Assembly (NCBI GenBank): GCA_024399655.1
Contig: JAKSNP010000002.1
Location: 124,001-188,000, forward strand
Length of the DNA: 64,000 nt
Direction: 5' to 3'
DNA from: Paludibacteraceae bacterium
Lineage (GTDB): Bacteria > Bacteroidota > Bacteroidia > Bacteroidales > Paludibacteraceae
How positions within the stretch are numbered: position 1 is the first letter of the stretch; each line of letters opens with the position of its first letter. Below the pieces are notes generated by a model. It did no database searches. It was not told where the DNA came from and was given only the letters and a program-made list of their open reading frames with translations. The translations under genes and the position numbers were made by a program. Of the stretch, positions 1-9,088 are shown piece after piece.

Positions 1-361
1 TATCCATTTTGGCATAACCTTGTTCGTTGATAAAGAGACGAAGGGGGATAATGGTACGTCCGCTTTCGAGAGTAAGGCGATGTAGTTTGCGTAGTTCACG
101 TTTGGTTAGCAGGAGTTTGCGGTCGCGTTTGGCTTCGTGGTTGGCATAACTGCCAAAACGATATTCTGCAATGTGCATTTGTTTGACAAAAAGTTCGTTA
201 CCTACAAACTGACAATAAGTGTCAGCCAACGAAGCTTTCGATTCACGGATGGATTTGATTTCGGTGCCGTAAAGAACAATCCCTGCTGTGAAAGTATCAA
301 GCACCAAATAATCAAATGTAGCGCGTTTGTTCTTAATATTTATATCGCTTTTGAGTCGCAT
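1..361 (-). CDS. smpB: SsrA-binding protein SmpB, 3' end outside window
   Basis: SmpB binds tmRNA and brings it to stalled ribosomes for trans-translation. The reverse strand reads from an ATG at 361 through about 120 residues without a stop to the window edge. The family core motif [14 protein letters not shown] and the basic stretch [17 protein letters not shown] are present, as expected for the OB-fold RNA-binding body. Only the basic C-terminal tail (roughly 30 residues) lies outside the window. Transcription probably starts near 550 from a good promoter, giving a leader of about 185 nt that contains a hairpin and a short open frame (see findings). No tmRNA gene is seen nearby. Confidence 0.95.
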   Translation of the reverse strand, partial: MRLKSDINIKNKRATFDYLVLDTFTAGIVLYGTEIKSIRESKASLADTYCQFVGNELFVKQMHIAEYRFGSYANHEAKRDRKLLLTKRELRKLHRLTLESGRTIIPLRLFINEQGYAKMD

Positions 362-473
362 TGTTCAAATTAGGATGGCATTTATGAATCGGCTACTATT
401 CTATACATTTCTCTCATTGGTCACTTTTACGAAAATATCCAGTTGTCCTTGATATTGTTGCTTCATTAATAAG

Positions 474-508
474 CCTTTTTTGATATATGAGTTATGAGTC
501 AAAAAAGG
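474..508. other. Hairpin in the smpB leader
   Basis: A perfect 10-bp inverted repeat, CCTTTTTTGA at 474-483 and TCAAAAAAGG at 499-508, with a 15-base loop. It is inside the predicted smpB leader, not at the end of a gene. It could be an attenuator or a remnant; the sequence alone does not decide. Confidence 0.6.
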
Positions 509-553
509 AGCTAAATAGAGAGTAATGGGCTATTAATTGACCGAAAGGGACTG

Positions 554-585
554 CAAAAGTACAATTTTTATATGATATATGCAAA
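554..585 (-). promoter_or_regulatory. Promoter for smpB
   Basis: Reverse strand: TTTG (582-585), a 20-base spacer, then TACTTTTG (554-561). This is the Bacteroidota -33/-7 pattern. It lies back to back with the promoter of the next gene. Confidence 0.8.
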
Positions 586-589
586 AAAA

Positions 590-621
590 TTTGCACAAAT
601 CATAGATTTTTAGTATCTTTG
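590..621 (+). promoter_or_regulatory. Promoter for DUF5606 gene
   Basis: TTTG at 590-593, a 20-base spacer and TATCTTTG at 614-621 match the Bacteroidota consensus exactly. The start codon follows 28 bases downstream. Confidence 0.85.
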
Positions 622-649
622 CGGCCAAATTTGATTAAATTACCATTTT

Positions 650-1183
650 ATGTTGAAAAATATTCTCGCAATTACCGGAAAACCCGGTTTGTACAAGTTG
701 GTGAGCCGCGGTAACAACATGCTGATAGTAGAAGCCTTGCAAGACGGAAAGCGTATGCCTACCTATGCTCGTGACAAAATCGTGTCGTTGGCAGATGTAA
801 GTATGTTCACCATGGATGATGATATGCCTTTGAGCGAAGTGCTGACAAAGATGGCAGCCAAAGAAAATAATCAACCCGCTCAAATTGACGCGAAAAAAGC
901 CGATAACGAAGCGTTGCGTACCTATTTTGCCTCGTTCGTGCCCAATTTTGACCGTGATCGTGTATATCCTAGCGATATTCGTAAATTGGTGGCTTGGTAC
1001 AACCTTCTTATACAAGCCGGCATTACGGATTTCTCGGTAGAGGAGGAAGAGAATGCACCTGTTGAACAGCCTGTAAAGATGGAGGAACCGAAGAAAGCAG
1101 CTCCCCAAAAACAGGTTAAGACTAGCCAGAAAGCTGCTGGAAAAACCTCTGCCAAAACTGGTGTTGGCGCCAAAAAAGGATAA
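650..1183 (+). CDS. DUF5606 domain protein
   Basis: A 177-residue protein of a family found in Bacteroidota (DUF5606). The first ~125 residues form the conserved part (it begins MLKNILAITGKPGLYKL and later has a PNFDRDRVYPSDIRK stretch). The last ~50 residues are a low-complexity Lys/Ala/Pro/Gln tail, probably disordered. There is no signal peptide or membrane segment, so it should be cytoplasmic. Function is not known. It is followed after 41 bases by a coiled-coil zinc-ribbon gene in the same direction and is likely cotranscribed with it. Confidence 0.8.
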   Translation: MLKNILAITGKPGLYKLVSRGNNMLIVEALQDGKRMPTYARDKIVSLADVSMFTMDDDMPLSEVLTKMAAKENNQPAQIDAKKADNEALRTYFASFVPNFDRDRVYPSDIRKLVAWYNLLIQAGITDFSVEEEENAPVEQPVKMEEPKKAAPQKQVKTSQKAAGKTSAKTGVGAKKG

Positions 1184-1224
1184 CTATTTATAAATACAAA
1201 CTGGATAATTGAATAATACAAGAT

Positions 1225-1989
1225 ATGGCAAAGAAAGAAGAAAAAGAGTTAACCATTGAGGAGAAACTCAAAGCGCTCTATGAGCTGCAACAGGTGGATT
1301 CCAAAATCGATGAATTACGCATTTTGGCTGGCGAACTTCCCCAAGAGGTGAAAGATATGGGCGATGAAGTGGAAGGTTTGAAAACCCGTCTGCAAAATAT
1401 TGAGAACGCTATCAAGGAATGTGAAATGCAGATTTCTGACCATCGTGTACGAATGGAGAACGCCAATGCCTCTATTGCTCGATATAAAGAACAGCAGGAT
1501 AATGTGCGTAACAATCGAGAATACGATAATTTGAATAAAGAAATAGAATATCAACAGTTGGATATCGAACTCTCGCAGAAAAAAATCCGCAACTACACTA
1601 CCGAGATGACTACGAAGCAAGAGGAAAAAGCCAAGACGATTGCTGACATCGAGGAACGCACATTTGATCTCAATCAGAAACGTACGGAACTGGATAGTAT
1701 CCTCCAAGAGACTAAGGCTGAGACTGAAGCTTTGGTAATTCGCAGTGCCGAATTGGAAAAACATATCGACGATCGTTTGCTGACAGCCTTTAAGCGTATC
1801 CGTAAAAACGCTCACAACGGTCTGGCTGTAGTGAAAGTAGAACGCGATAGTTGTGGAGGTTGCCACGCTAAAGTACCTGCTCAACGCCAATTGGATATTC
1901 GTCAACGTAAGAAGATTATTGTTTGCGAATTTTGCGGTCGTATTTTGGTTGATCCCGAAATCGACGAGACTAATAAGAAAAAGAAGTAA
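1225..1989 (+). CDS. Coiled-coil protein with C-terminal C4 zinc ribbon
   Basis: A 254-residue cytoplasmic protein of the bacterial DUF164/zf-RING_7 type. Residues ~15-190 are a long charged coiled coil rich in Glu, Lys, Gln and Arg. The C-terminal ~45 residues carry two CxxC pairs (CGGCHAKVP and CEFCGRI) that would bind one zinc. Family members are proposed to act in nucleic-acid or ribosome-related roles, but no precise function is established. The gene ends just before a strong hairpin terminator shared with the converging rodA operon. Confidence 0.85.
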   Translation: MAKKEEKELTIEEKLKALYELQQVDSKIDELRILAGELPQEVKDMGDEVEGLKTRLQNIENAIKECEMQISDHRVRMENANASIARYKEQQDNVRNNREYDNLNKEIEYQQLDIELSQKKIRNYTTEMTTKQEEKAKTIADIEERTFDLNQKRTELDSILQETKAETEALVIRSAELEKHIDDRLLTAFKRIRKNAHNGLAVVKVERDSCGGCHAKVPAQRQLDIRQRKKIIVCEFCGRILVDPEIDETNKKKK

Positions 1990-2037
1990 AGTGGCATTAA
2001 GTTCGGCAAACGAACGGACTATTGCTTTGATGATAAT

Positions 2038-2075
2038 AAAAAAGAACGATTCCAATACGGAAACGTTCTTTTTTT
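2038..2075. terminator. Bidirectional terminator between zinc-ribbon gene and rodA
   Basis: The stem AAAAAAGAACG (2038-2048) pairs with CGTTCTTTTTT (2064-2074). It is flanked by A and T runs, so it works for both converging operons. Confidence 0.9.
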
Positions 2076-2090
2076 GTAATGTGTGGCGAA

Positions 2091-3359
2091 TTAGAGTAAC
2101 TTGTTCATACGTGCAGCATCCAAACGTAGCAGGATGAAAAGTAAGAGGGTAAAGCCCCACAATGATGAACCTCCATAGGAGAACATAGGCAAAGGAATTC
2201 CTATTACAGGCAACAAGCCCAATACCATGCCGACATTGATGGTAAGATGTACTAAGAATATACCTGCTACCGAATATGCATATACCTGAGAAAAAGTATC
2301 ACGCTGACGCTCTGCAATACGAATGAGACGGAGTATAAAGATAAGGTAAAGAATTAATACGGCACATGAACCGATAAAGCCCCATTCTTCGCCTACTGTA
2401 CAGAAAATAAAGTCAGTATCTTGTTCGGGCACGAACTTTAATTTAGTTTGGGTTCCTTTGAGATAACCTTTGCCGAAGAATCGGCCTGAGCCGATAGCGA
2501 TAATCGATTGGTTGACGTTGTAGCCGGCACCGGTTGGATCATCTTTCATACCTAAAAGTACCTCGATACGGGTGCGTTGGTGAGCTTGAAGGACATGCTG
2601 GAATGCATAGGTGCATGCATAGGAAAACCCCAAATAGAGTACCAACATACCTATTAATATATATTTATGCACGCGTGGATGATTCCATATACGCCATAAA
2701 ACTATTCCAAAAATAACAATCAGAATGATAAAGGCTGGAATCAATCCAAATCGAATAACCACAACGAAAATAATAGCGGCTAATACGCCAGCCAACAGCA
2801 CCAATCCCGACATTCCTTGCCGATAGAAAGTAAGCAGAAAGGCACAAAAAACCAAAGCAGAACCGGTTTCTTGTTGCCAAATCATAATAATGAGCATTGG
2901 CAAAATAACCATGACGCCGGGGATAATCAGATCGTGCCAGTCGCGATAGTGATATTCGTAACGACCCATGTATTTGGCTACGGCTATGGCTGTAAAGCAC
3001 TTTGCGAATTCGGCAGGCTGAATGCTGATAGGACCGAGGGTAATCCACGATAGTGAGCCTTTTATATCATGTGCCAAGAAGGGTGTTAGTATCAGTAGGA
3101 GAATCATTGCGCCGTAGAACCAATAACCGAAGAGGTCGTAGGTTTTCTCGTCGATAAGCAGGATAACCAAGCCTAATACGATGGCTGTAAGAAGCCAAAT
3201 AAACTGTTTACCTGCACGATTGGTGAAGGAAAACATGGATGTCTGTTCAAAACTATAGCCTGCACCGTAGATGTTGAGCCATCCGAAAACAGCTAAGGCC
3301 AGAAAGATTAGTACGGTTACCCAATCAACAGCATTCCATATATTAGTTCGGCGATTCAC
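2091..3359 (-). CDS. rodA: Rod-shape glycosyltransferase RodA (SEDS family)
   Basis: A 422-residue integral membrane protein with about ten hydrophobic segments. As a SEDS peptidoglycan polymerase it makes glycan strands from lipid II during cell elongation and partners with the class B PBP encoded just upstream. Family signatures are visible: the loop GSGRFFGKGYLKGTQTKL followed by FVPEQDTDFIF (which carries the catalytically important Asp), and the C-terminal LPMFSYGGSS. It is the last gene of the mreBCD-mrdA-rodA operon, 25 bases after mrdA. It starts at an ATG with the peptide MNRRTNIWNAVDW. Confidence 0.95.
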   Translation of the reverse strand: MNRRTNIWNAVDWVTVLIFLALAVFGWLNIYGAGYSFEQTSMFSFTNRAGKQFIWLLTAIVLGLVILLIDEKTYDLFGYWFYGAMILLLILTPFLAHDIKGSLSWITLGPISIQPAEFAKCFTAIAVAKYMGRYEYHYRDWHDLIIPGVMVILPMLIIMIWQQETGSALVFCAFLLTFYRQGMSGLVLLAGVLAAIIFVVVIRFGLIPAFIILIVIFGIVLWRIWNHPRVHKYILIGMLVLYLGFSYACTYAFQHVLQAHQRTRIEVLLGMKDDPTGAGYNVNQSIIAIGSGRFFGKGYLKGTQTKLKFVPEQDTDFIFCTVGEEWGFIGSCAVLILYLIFILRLIRIAERQRDTFSQVYAYSVAGIFLVHLTINVGMVLGLLPVIGIPLPMFSYGGSSLWGFTLLLFILLRLDAARMNKLL

Positions 3360-3384
3360 GACAGTAAATAAATGATTATTTATT

Positions 3385-5208
3385 CTATTCAGAAATAAAG
3401 TGGGTTGTGGTGAGTTTATTAACCAAATCAGGGCGTGAAATGGAGTCAGTAAGGTATTTTTCCATCATTAAAGTTGCAACAGGGCAAGCCCAAGTCGCTC
3501 CAAATCCGGCATTTTCTACCACTACTGCTACGGCAATCTTTGGATCATCCATAGGTGCGAATCCAATAAAAACTGCATGGTCCTTGCCGTGTGGGTTTTG
3601 TACGGTACCGGTTTTACCGCACATATTGAGTGCCTCAATATTATACCAACGGCCTGTACCGTTAGTCATTACACGATGCATACCGGTTTTCACCACAGGG
3701 AAATATTTAGGATCTACATTTGTAGTATGTCTAGTAAGCGATGAATCGTTGTGAAGAAGGTGAGGCGTGATATAATAGCCTTCGTTGGCAATGCAGGCGG
3801 CTTCGTTGGCTAATTGCAGGGGTGTGACAAGGATCTCGCCTTGACCGATGCTGAGCGAACGAATAGTAATTGCTTTCCAACCTGTTTTACCGTAGTAACG
3901 GTCATAGAATGCTGTAGAAGGAATACTACCCGAAACCTGGTCGGGGATATCCGAATCCTCAAATTTGCTACCGAATCCGAAACTGAGTATATCCTTGCGC
4001 CAGCGTTCGTAGTTGGCTCGAAAGTTCTTGTTCTGTTTTCCGTAGCCGTCTTTTTGTAGGATGTCGCGAAAAGCCTGCCAGAAATAGGGGTTGCAACTTT
4101 GTTCGATAGCTTGTTCTAATGACACGGGACTGCCATGGTTGTGGGTACATTTGATAGGTGTGGATGAAGGACCGTTGCAAGGATACATCGACTGCTCTGT
4201 GATACCGCCTTCTTGTAAGCCTACCAAAGCTTGAAGAAGTTTGAATGTGGAGCCGGGAGGATATTGGGCTTGTAGGGCTCTATTCATCAACGGTTTGTGC
4301 GGATCATGTAACAGTTTGTTGTAGTTCTGACTTCGTTGCCTTCCTACTAAGGTATGCGGATCCCATGCAGGAGAGGAAACTAGAGCCAATACTTCACCTG
4401 TGTGAGGTTCGATTGCTACTACACTGCCCATTTTGCCGCTGAGCAATTGCTCGGCTAGTAACTGGATACGGATGTCAATGCTGAGTGTTATATCTTGTCC
4501 CGCTAGAGGTTCATGATCTAATTCTCCGTTATGATATGAACCTTGTATGCGTCCTCGCGAATCGCGCATCAATACTTCAACGCCTTTTTCGCCTCGAAGG
4601 ATGGTTTCGTATCGACGCTCTATGCCGTCGCGACCCGAATAGTCGCCAGCTTGATAATAGGGATCGTTATCAATATCGCGTTGATTCACTTCGCCCACAC
4701 TTCCTAAAAGATGTGCGGCCGAGCAATATGTGTAGTCTCGTAAGGTACGTTTACGGATACTGATGCCGGGGAAATTGAAAAGAGTCTGTTGCAAGACCGA
4801 TATATCTTCTTTCGACAGTTGTCCCCTGAACACTTGTTGGGTATAGTTAGAATAACTTCTATTCCGGTTGCGATCTGTTACATAAGCCATGCGTTCGTCA
4901 AACTCTGCGCGCGTAATATCCATCGCTTTGCAGAAACCTAAGGTGTCAAAATGATCACCCATCTCTTTTGAGATGAACATGACCTCGTAAATAGGTTGAT
5001 TGAATACGAGCAAACTATCATTGCGGTCATATATCAAACCTCGGCCGGGATAGATTGTTTGCCTGACTAACGCATTATTATCTGCCTTTTCTTTGGTGGA
5101 CTGGTCGATAATTTGCAGAAAGAAGAGCCTACAGATATAGATAGCCACAATGCCGATTGCAATACCGGAAATTACATAATGTTTTTTGTAATTGTTGTCG
5201 TTCAGCAT
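3385..5208 (-). CDS. mrdA: Penicillin-binding protein 2, elongasome transpeptidase
   Basis: A class B PBP that crosslinks peptidoglycan during elongation. The 607-residue protein has one N-terminal membrane anchor (residues ~10-33), a dimerisation/pedestal region beginning with PGRGLIYDRND, and a transpeptidase domain. The three active-site motifs are all present: STFK (Ser320, Lys323), SCN (371-373) and KTG (532-534). The region around 375-440 has an insert rich in aromatic and basic residues, as in other Bacteroidota PBP2 proteins. It starts 3 bases after mreD and is followed by rodA, its glycosyltransferase partner. Confidence 0.96.
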   Translation of the reverse strand: MLNDNNYKKHYVISGIAIGIVAIYICRLFFLQIIDQSTKEKADNNALVRQTIYPGRGLIYDRNDSLLVFNQPIYEVMFISKEMGDHFDTLGFCKAMDITRAEFDERMAYVTDRNRNRSYSNYTQQVFRGQLSKEDISVLQQTLFNFPGISIRKRTLRDYTYCSAAHLLGSVGEVNQRDIDNDPYYQAGDYSGRDGIERRYETILRGEKGVEVLMRDSRGRIQGSYHNGELDHEPLAGQDITLSIDIRIQLLAEQLLSGKMGSVVAIEPHTGEVLALVSSPAWDPHTLVGRQRSQNYNKLLHDPHKPLMNRALQAQYPPGSTFKLLQALVGLQEGGITEQSMYPCNGPSSTPIKCTHNHGSPVSLEQAIEQSCNPYFWQAFRDILQKDGYGKQNKNFRANYERWRKDILSFGFGSKFEDSDIPDQVSGSIPSTAFYDRYYGKTGWKAITIRSLSIGQGEILVTPLQLANEAACIANEGYYITPHLLHNDSSLTRHTTNVDPKYFPVVKTGMHRVMTNGTGRWYNIEALNMCGKTGTVQNPHGKDHAVFIGFAPMDDPKIAVAVVVENAGFGATWACPVATLMMEKYLTDSISRPDLVNKLTTTHFISE

Positions 5209-5211
5209 ATA

Positions 5212-5709
5212 CTATCTGCCTCCTGCTACAGAATCCCAACCCAAAAGAAGAACAATCGTGAGCAGGCTGCTCAATATTATTTCGGATAGGAGAAGGAACG
5301 GATGTGCCAAACTCCAACTATCCAATAGAAAAATCAGACCGTGATGAATAAAGGTGATGATTATTACCAATCGTATGTATTCGGTATTGCCCAAAGTGGC
5401 TGATGATATATCCTGTGCAATACGTTCGCTATCTTGTACCATCCAACTGATAAGAATAGGGCGTATGAATCCGATGAGGGTGCAAGCTGCCAAATGAACA
5501 CCAGAAGATGAACATACAATATCCATCGTAAAGCCGACAGCTGCGGCTATAAGCATTTCAGCCCAACGAGGTACTTTTATGGGCATTGCCAGAAGGAATA
5601 GGATATAGATATATGGATGGCATATTCCCAGGAAATGCAAGCGGTTGAACAGCAGTATCTGCAACATGAGGCAGATCAGCAAACGGATGATATTAGTTAT
5701 AACTCTCAT
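5212..5709 (-). CDS. mreD: Rod-shape-determining membrane protein MreD
   Basis: A 165-residue, very hydrophobic protein with about five membrane segments and no extramembrane domain, as expected for MreD. Sequence identity in this family is low, so the call rests mainly on size, topology and its place between mreC and mrdA. Its start overlaps the mreC end by 17 bases, which points to translational coupling. It is a scaffold component linking MreC to the cytoplasmic MreB filament. Confidence 0.88.
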   Translation of the reverse strand: MRVITNIIRLLICLMLQILLFNRLHFLGICHPYIYILFLLAMPIKVPRWAEMLIAAAVGFTMDIVCSSSGVHLAACTLIGFIRPILISWMVQDSERIAQDISSATLGNTEYIRLVIIITFIHHGLIFLLDSWSLAHPFLLLSEIILSSLLTIVLLLGWDSVAGGR

Positions 5710-6523
5710 TGCGCAAACTGTCCATTTCGGCTTTGGCCGGGTTGTTGATTACTTGTACATATCTCAGACGTCGATAATCGGTAAAGAGACGCATTCTCAC
5801 TTGATAGTATGAGTCGCTTTCGGTCAACTTTACTTTTTCAACAACGCCTACAGGAATTCCTTCGCGTAGTATACCGCCTATACCGCTGCTGACAACGGTA
5901 TCGCCTTCAACTACATCAGCATGTCGGGCTATATCCGTCAATTGAACGCATCTGTAATTGGTGCCGTTCCATTGGGTGAAACCCATGTCACCCGTACGGC
6001 GAACACGGCAACTTAGACAACTTTCGGTATGAATAAGCGGCACTACCTCGCAGAAATTTGTATTTACAGCACTTACGATACCTACAACGCCTTCGCTACA
6101 CACTACTCCTGATCCTGCCACAATTCCGTCCCGACTGCCTTTGTTGAGGGTAATATGGTTACGGGGAGAATTGGTGGTAAGGTCCACGACACGAGCTGGA
6201 ATATATTTCTCCTGCATATCAGCATAGAGGTAGTCAGTTGCTGTCTCGCGTTGTTGTTCCAACTGGTTTTGCAGTTGTTGAATTTGCAGTTGGAGTTGCG
6301 CGTTTTCTTGTGCGAGTTGTTGGTTGGAGGAATTAAGTGAAAAATATCCTCCCCACTCGGATATCTGCTCGTTAATAGAACCAATCATACGATTGGACGA
6401 AGTGAAAACGGCGTGCCTTTGATAGGGGTGAGAGTTGACAATCCACAAAAAAGCAACAACTTCCAACAGCACAAGCAGTAGGAAGTTGCTATATTTCCGT
6501 ATGAGTATCAACAAATTTCTCAT
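5693..6523 (-). CDS. mreC: Rod-shape-determining protein MreC
   Basis: A 276-residue bitopic protein. It has a short cytoplasmic N-terminus, one membrane helix (~residues 13-30), a Gln/Leu-rich coiled coil (~60-95) and the periplasmic beta domains (ARVVDLTTNSPRNHITLNKG is the family signature stretch). It links MreB and MreD to the periplasmic synthases and regulates PBP2. The gene lies 10 bases downstream of mreB and overlaps mreD. Confidence 0.94.
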   Translation of the reverse strand: MRNLLILIRKYSNFLLLVLLEVVAFLWIVNSHPYQRHAVFTSSNRMIGSINEQISEWGGYFSLNSSNQQLAQENAQLQLQIQQLQNQLEQQRETATDYLYADMQEKYIPARVVDLTTNSPRNHITLNKGSRDGIVAGSGVVCSEGVVGIVSAVNTNFCEVVPLIHTESCLSCRVRRTGDMGFTQWNGTNYRCVQLTDIARHADVVEGDTVVSSGIGGILREGIPVGVVEKVKLTESDSYYQVRMRLFTDYRRLRYVQVINNPAKAEMDSLRNESYN

Positions 6524-6533
6524 CGTAGTTCGT

Positions 6534-7553
6534 TTATCTTATCAAGAATCCGAATGTATGAACATTCTTGAGAGCGACACCCGTACCGCGTGCAACAGCG
6601 TGCAGAGGATCGTCTGCTACATAGAACGGGATAGTGATTTTGTCGGTCAATCGTTTGGCCAGTCCGTGGAGAAGAGCTCCGCCGCCGGTCAACCAAATAC
6701 CACGTTTTACTATATCAGCATACAACTCGGGTGGAGTGGATTCCAATGCTTGCAGAATTGCGTTTTCGATTTTAGAGATACTCTTTTCGAGACAGTGAGC
6801 AATTTCTTGATAGGAAATGGGCACTTGCATGGGAAGAGCCGTTACTTTGTTCGGCCCGATTACCATGAAATCGTCTAATGGTTCGTCCAATTCGGGTAAA
6901 GCGGAGCCGACAGCAATTTTGATGCGTTCAGCGGTAGGTTCGTCAATTCGGATGTTGTGCATACGGCCCATGTATTCAACAATATCGGCGTTGAAATCAT
7001 CACCGGCGATTTTGATGGACTTGTTCGTAACGATACCGCCCAGGGAAATCACAGCGATTTCTGTGGTACCACCACCTATATCTACTACCATGCAGCCTTC
7101 CGGACTTTCTACATCGATACCCATGCCGATTGCTGCGGCCATTGGTTCATATATCATATATACATCGCGTCCGCCTGCGTGCTCGCTTGAGTCGCGAACG
7201 GCACGAATTTCTACTTCCGTGGAGCCGGAGGGGATACAAACCACCATACGGATATTGGGGGTGAAGAGATGCGGCTGCTTTGGAATCATTTTAATCATAC
7301 CGCGAATCATGTTTTCGCAGGCATAGAAGTCTGCAATGACACCGTCGCGCAAGGGGCGTACGGTATTGATCAGCGTGCCGCCTTTACCGATCATTTGTTG
7401 TGCCTTGCGGCCTACGGCAACCATTTTGTTGTCTGCACTTCCGATAGCAACTACCGAAGGTTCGTCTACAACAACCTTATCATCTGTCATGATAATCGTG
7501 TTGGCGGTACCCAGGTCAATGGCGATTTCTTGTGTAAAGGAGAAAAGTCCCAT
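6534..7553 (-). CDS. mreB: Actin-like cell-shape protein MreB
   Basis: A 339-residue actin-fold ATPase that polymerises under the membrane and directs elongasome movement. It shows the phosphate-1 motif IDLGTANT near residue 12, the phosphate-2 motif VDIGGGTTE around residue 165 and the adenosine-site LTGGGALLHG near 290. It lies first in the five-gene elongasome operon. The length is normal and the start is an ATG with the peptide MGLFSFTQEIAIDLG. Confidence 0.97.
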   Translation of the reverse strand: MGLFSFTQEIAIDLGTANTIIMTDDKVVVDEPSVVAIGSADNKMVAVGRKAQQMIGKGGTLINTVRPLRDGVIADFYACENMIRGMIKMIPKQPHLFTPNIRMVVCIPSGSTEVEIRAVRDSSEHAGGRDVYMIYEPMAAAIGMGIDVESPEGCMVVDIGGGTTEIAVISLGGIVTNKSIKIAGDDFNADIVEYMGRMHNIRIDEPTAERIKIAVGSALPELDEPLDDFMVIGPNKVTALPMQVPISYQEIAHCLEKSISKIENAILQALESTPPELYADIVKRGIWLTGGGALLHGLAKRLTDKITIPFYVADDPLHAVARGTGVALKNVHTFGFLIR

Positions 7554-7626
7554 AAATTTTCAGTTAATTTTAGTATTATTGGCTTGAGTTTTTTTTACCT
7601 TGTCTCACTTTTTATGTAAAAGTGTG

Positions 7627-7657
7627 CAAAGGTACAACTTTTTTTTGAAATATGAAA
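7627..7657 (-). promoter_or_regulatory. Promoter for the mreB operon
   Basis: The reverse strand carries TACCTTTG (7627-7634) with TTTC 19 bases upstream. The -7 box is perfect and the -33 box has one mismatch. It leaves a leader of about 70 nt before mreB. Confidence 0.7.
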
Positions 7658-7680
7658 GAGTTTGGAAATTTTTTTTCAAA

Positions 7681-7709
7681 AAAAAAGAATGACCGTAAAG
7701 CCATTCTTT
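7681..7709 (-). terminator. Terminator after tRNA-Asn
   Basis: Reverse strand: AAAGAATG pairs with CATTCTTT around a GCTTTACGGT loop, followed by a run of T. It sits 5 bases after the tRNA 3' end and before the mreB promoter. Confidence 0.85.
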
Positions 7710-7713
7710 GTTG

Positions 7714-7787
7714 CGCTCCCTCTAGGACTTGAACCTAGGACCCCCTGATTAACAGTCAGATGCTCTAACCGACTGAGCTAAGGAAGC
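7714..7787 (-). tRNA. tRNA-Asn (anticodon GUU)
   Basis: A 74-nt cloverleaf on the reverse strand. The acceptor stem is GCTTCCT with AGGGAGC (one G-U pair) and discriminator G. The anticodon loop is CTGTTAATC, reading GTT. The T arm contains GTTCAAGTC. CCA is not encoded. Confidence 0.95.
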
Positions 7788-7833
7788 AGTCACTTTTTGA
7801 TGAAGAATTAGGGTTCCTTTTCAAAAGCGGGTG

Positions 7834-7865
7834 CAAAATTACTGCTTTTTTTTTATCTGTGCAAG
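7834..7865 (-). promoter_or_regulatory. Promoter for tRNA-Asn
   Basis: Reverse strand: TAATTTTG (7834-7841), with CTTG 20 bases upstream giving a TTG core. It is about 45 bases ahead of the tRNA. Confidence 0.65.
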
Positions 7866-7885
7866 TTTTTTTCAAAAAAAATTCG

Positions 7886-7893
7886 TATCTTTG
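7886..7893 (+). promoter_or_regulatory. -7 box ahead of the PfkB kinase gene
   Basis: TATCTTTG at 7886-7893 is a perfect -7 box. No clear TTTG lies 19-21 bases upstream, so this promoter is weaker evidence than the others. Confidence 0.5.
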
Positions 7894-7987
7894 CAGAAAA
7901 TTTTGATTTTTTCCGTTTTTTCACCTGAAATGATAGATTTTTGGGCCAAAAAACAAAAACTAACTTCATTCGATTGATGGGATAAGT

Positions 7988-8989
7988 ATGAAAAATGTTC
8001 TTGGATTAGGAAACGCTCTTACTGATATTTTACTGCAGGTTTCAGAGGATGATTTAAGGGAGTTGGCTCTACCGAAAGGAAGCATGAATTTGATTACCAT
8101 GGAGCAGGCTGAGCAGATTCAAAGCCGCTTCGCATCCGTTCGAAAAAGAATGGTGGCTGGAGGGAGTGCCAGTAATACCATCAACGCCATTGCCGCGCTG
8201 GGGGGAAAAGCTGCTTTTTTAGGTAAAATCGGTAGTGACGAGGTTGGAGATTTCTATAGGGAAGATATGTTGAAAAATGGAGTCAAACCTATTCTCCGTA
8301 TTTCCACCACGCAAATGTCGGGATGCAGTATCGTTTTGATTACGCCTGATGGTGAACGAACTTTCGCTACTTATTTGGGAGCTGCGGCTGATATGCATGC
8401 GGATGAAATCCGCAAAGAGGATTTTATGGGCTATGACATCTTTCATATCGAAGGATATTTGGTGCAGGATCATCAGTTAATTGAGAAAGCTATTCGTCTT
8501 GCCAAGGAAGCGGGATGTATGGTCAGTCTTGATTTGGCATCCTATAATGTGGTAAACGAAAATCACCTTTTCCTCAAGGATTTGATTCGACAATATGTCG
8601 ATATTGTTTTTGCCAACGAGGACGAAAGTTTCGCCTATACACATCTCAATCCTGAAGAAAGTGTTGCTGAATTGGCACGGCAATGCGATATAGCTGTCGT
8701 CAAAGTGGGGAAAAGAGGCAGCTATGTGCAGCAAGGGGATAAAATGTATCAAATTGGAGCTATCACTTCTACTTGTACTGACTCTACTGGTGCGGGTGAC
8801 CTTTATGCCGGAGGTTTTCTCCATGCCCTGTCTAATGGATTTGATATTCATAAATGTGGCGAAATAGGTACTATTTGTGCTGGACGAGTAGTGGAAATTG
8901 TGGGAACGAAATTGAGCGAGGATACTTGGGACGAAATCAGACGTATTTGTGCCCTTTATCGTGGATTCATGATGAAGTATCCGATGTAA
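7988..8989 (+). CDS. PfkB-family kinase, probably adenosine kinase type
   Basis: A 333-residue ribokinase-fold sugar/nucleoside kinase. The N-terminal GGSASNT plus GGKAAFLGKIG motif binds substrate and forms the lid. The C-terminal DSTGAGDLYAGGF motif carries the catalytic Asp (GAGD) and anion hole. Bacteroidota members of this subgroup are usually annotated as adenosine kinase, but substrate specificity cannot be read from the sequence; a fructose or ribose kinase is possible. It is a single-gene unit with its own -7 box. Repeat arrays follow its stop codon. Confidence 0.88.
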   Translation: MKNVLGLGNALTDILLQVSEDDLRELALPKGSMNLITMEQAEQIQSRFASVRKRMVAGGSASNTINAIAALGGKAAFLGKIGSDEVGDFYREDMLKNGVKPILRISTTQMSGCSIVLITPDGERTFATYLGAAADMHADEIRKEDFMGYDIFHIEGYLVQDHQLIEKAIRLAKEAGCMVSLDLASYNVVNENHLFLKDLIRQYVDIVFANEDESFAYTHLNPEESVAELARQCDIAVVKVGKRGSYVQQGDKMYQIGAITSTCTDSTGAGDLYAGGFLHALSNGFDIHKCGEIGTICAGRVVEIVGTKLSEDTWDEIRRICALYRGFMMKYPM

Positions 8990-9017
8990 TTGTTCTGTCT
9001 TTTCGAACATCGTTTTT

Positions 9018-9050
9018 GCCGACACTCGGCCGACACTCTACCGACACTCG
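9018..9050 (+). repeat. 11-base tandem array A
   Basis: Three adjacent 11-base units: gccgacactcg, gccgacactct, accgacactcg. They lie 28 bases after the stop of the PfkB kinase. The array is one of a family with constant period and variable unit (see findings). Confidence 0.9.
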
Positions 9051-9088
9051 TGCAACCCTTGAAAATGAACAGAATGATTAATATTCAT

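Noticed and set aside
1315..2160. A 281-codon reverse frame opposite the coiled-coil zinc-ribbon gene
   Set aside because: Again a Phe/Leu-rich mirror of a Glu/Lys-rich coiled coil, and it crosses the terminator at 2038-2075.
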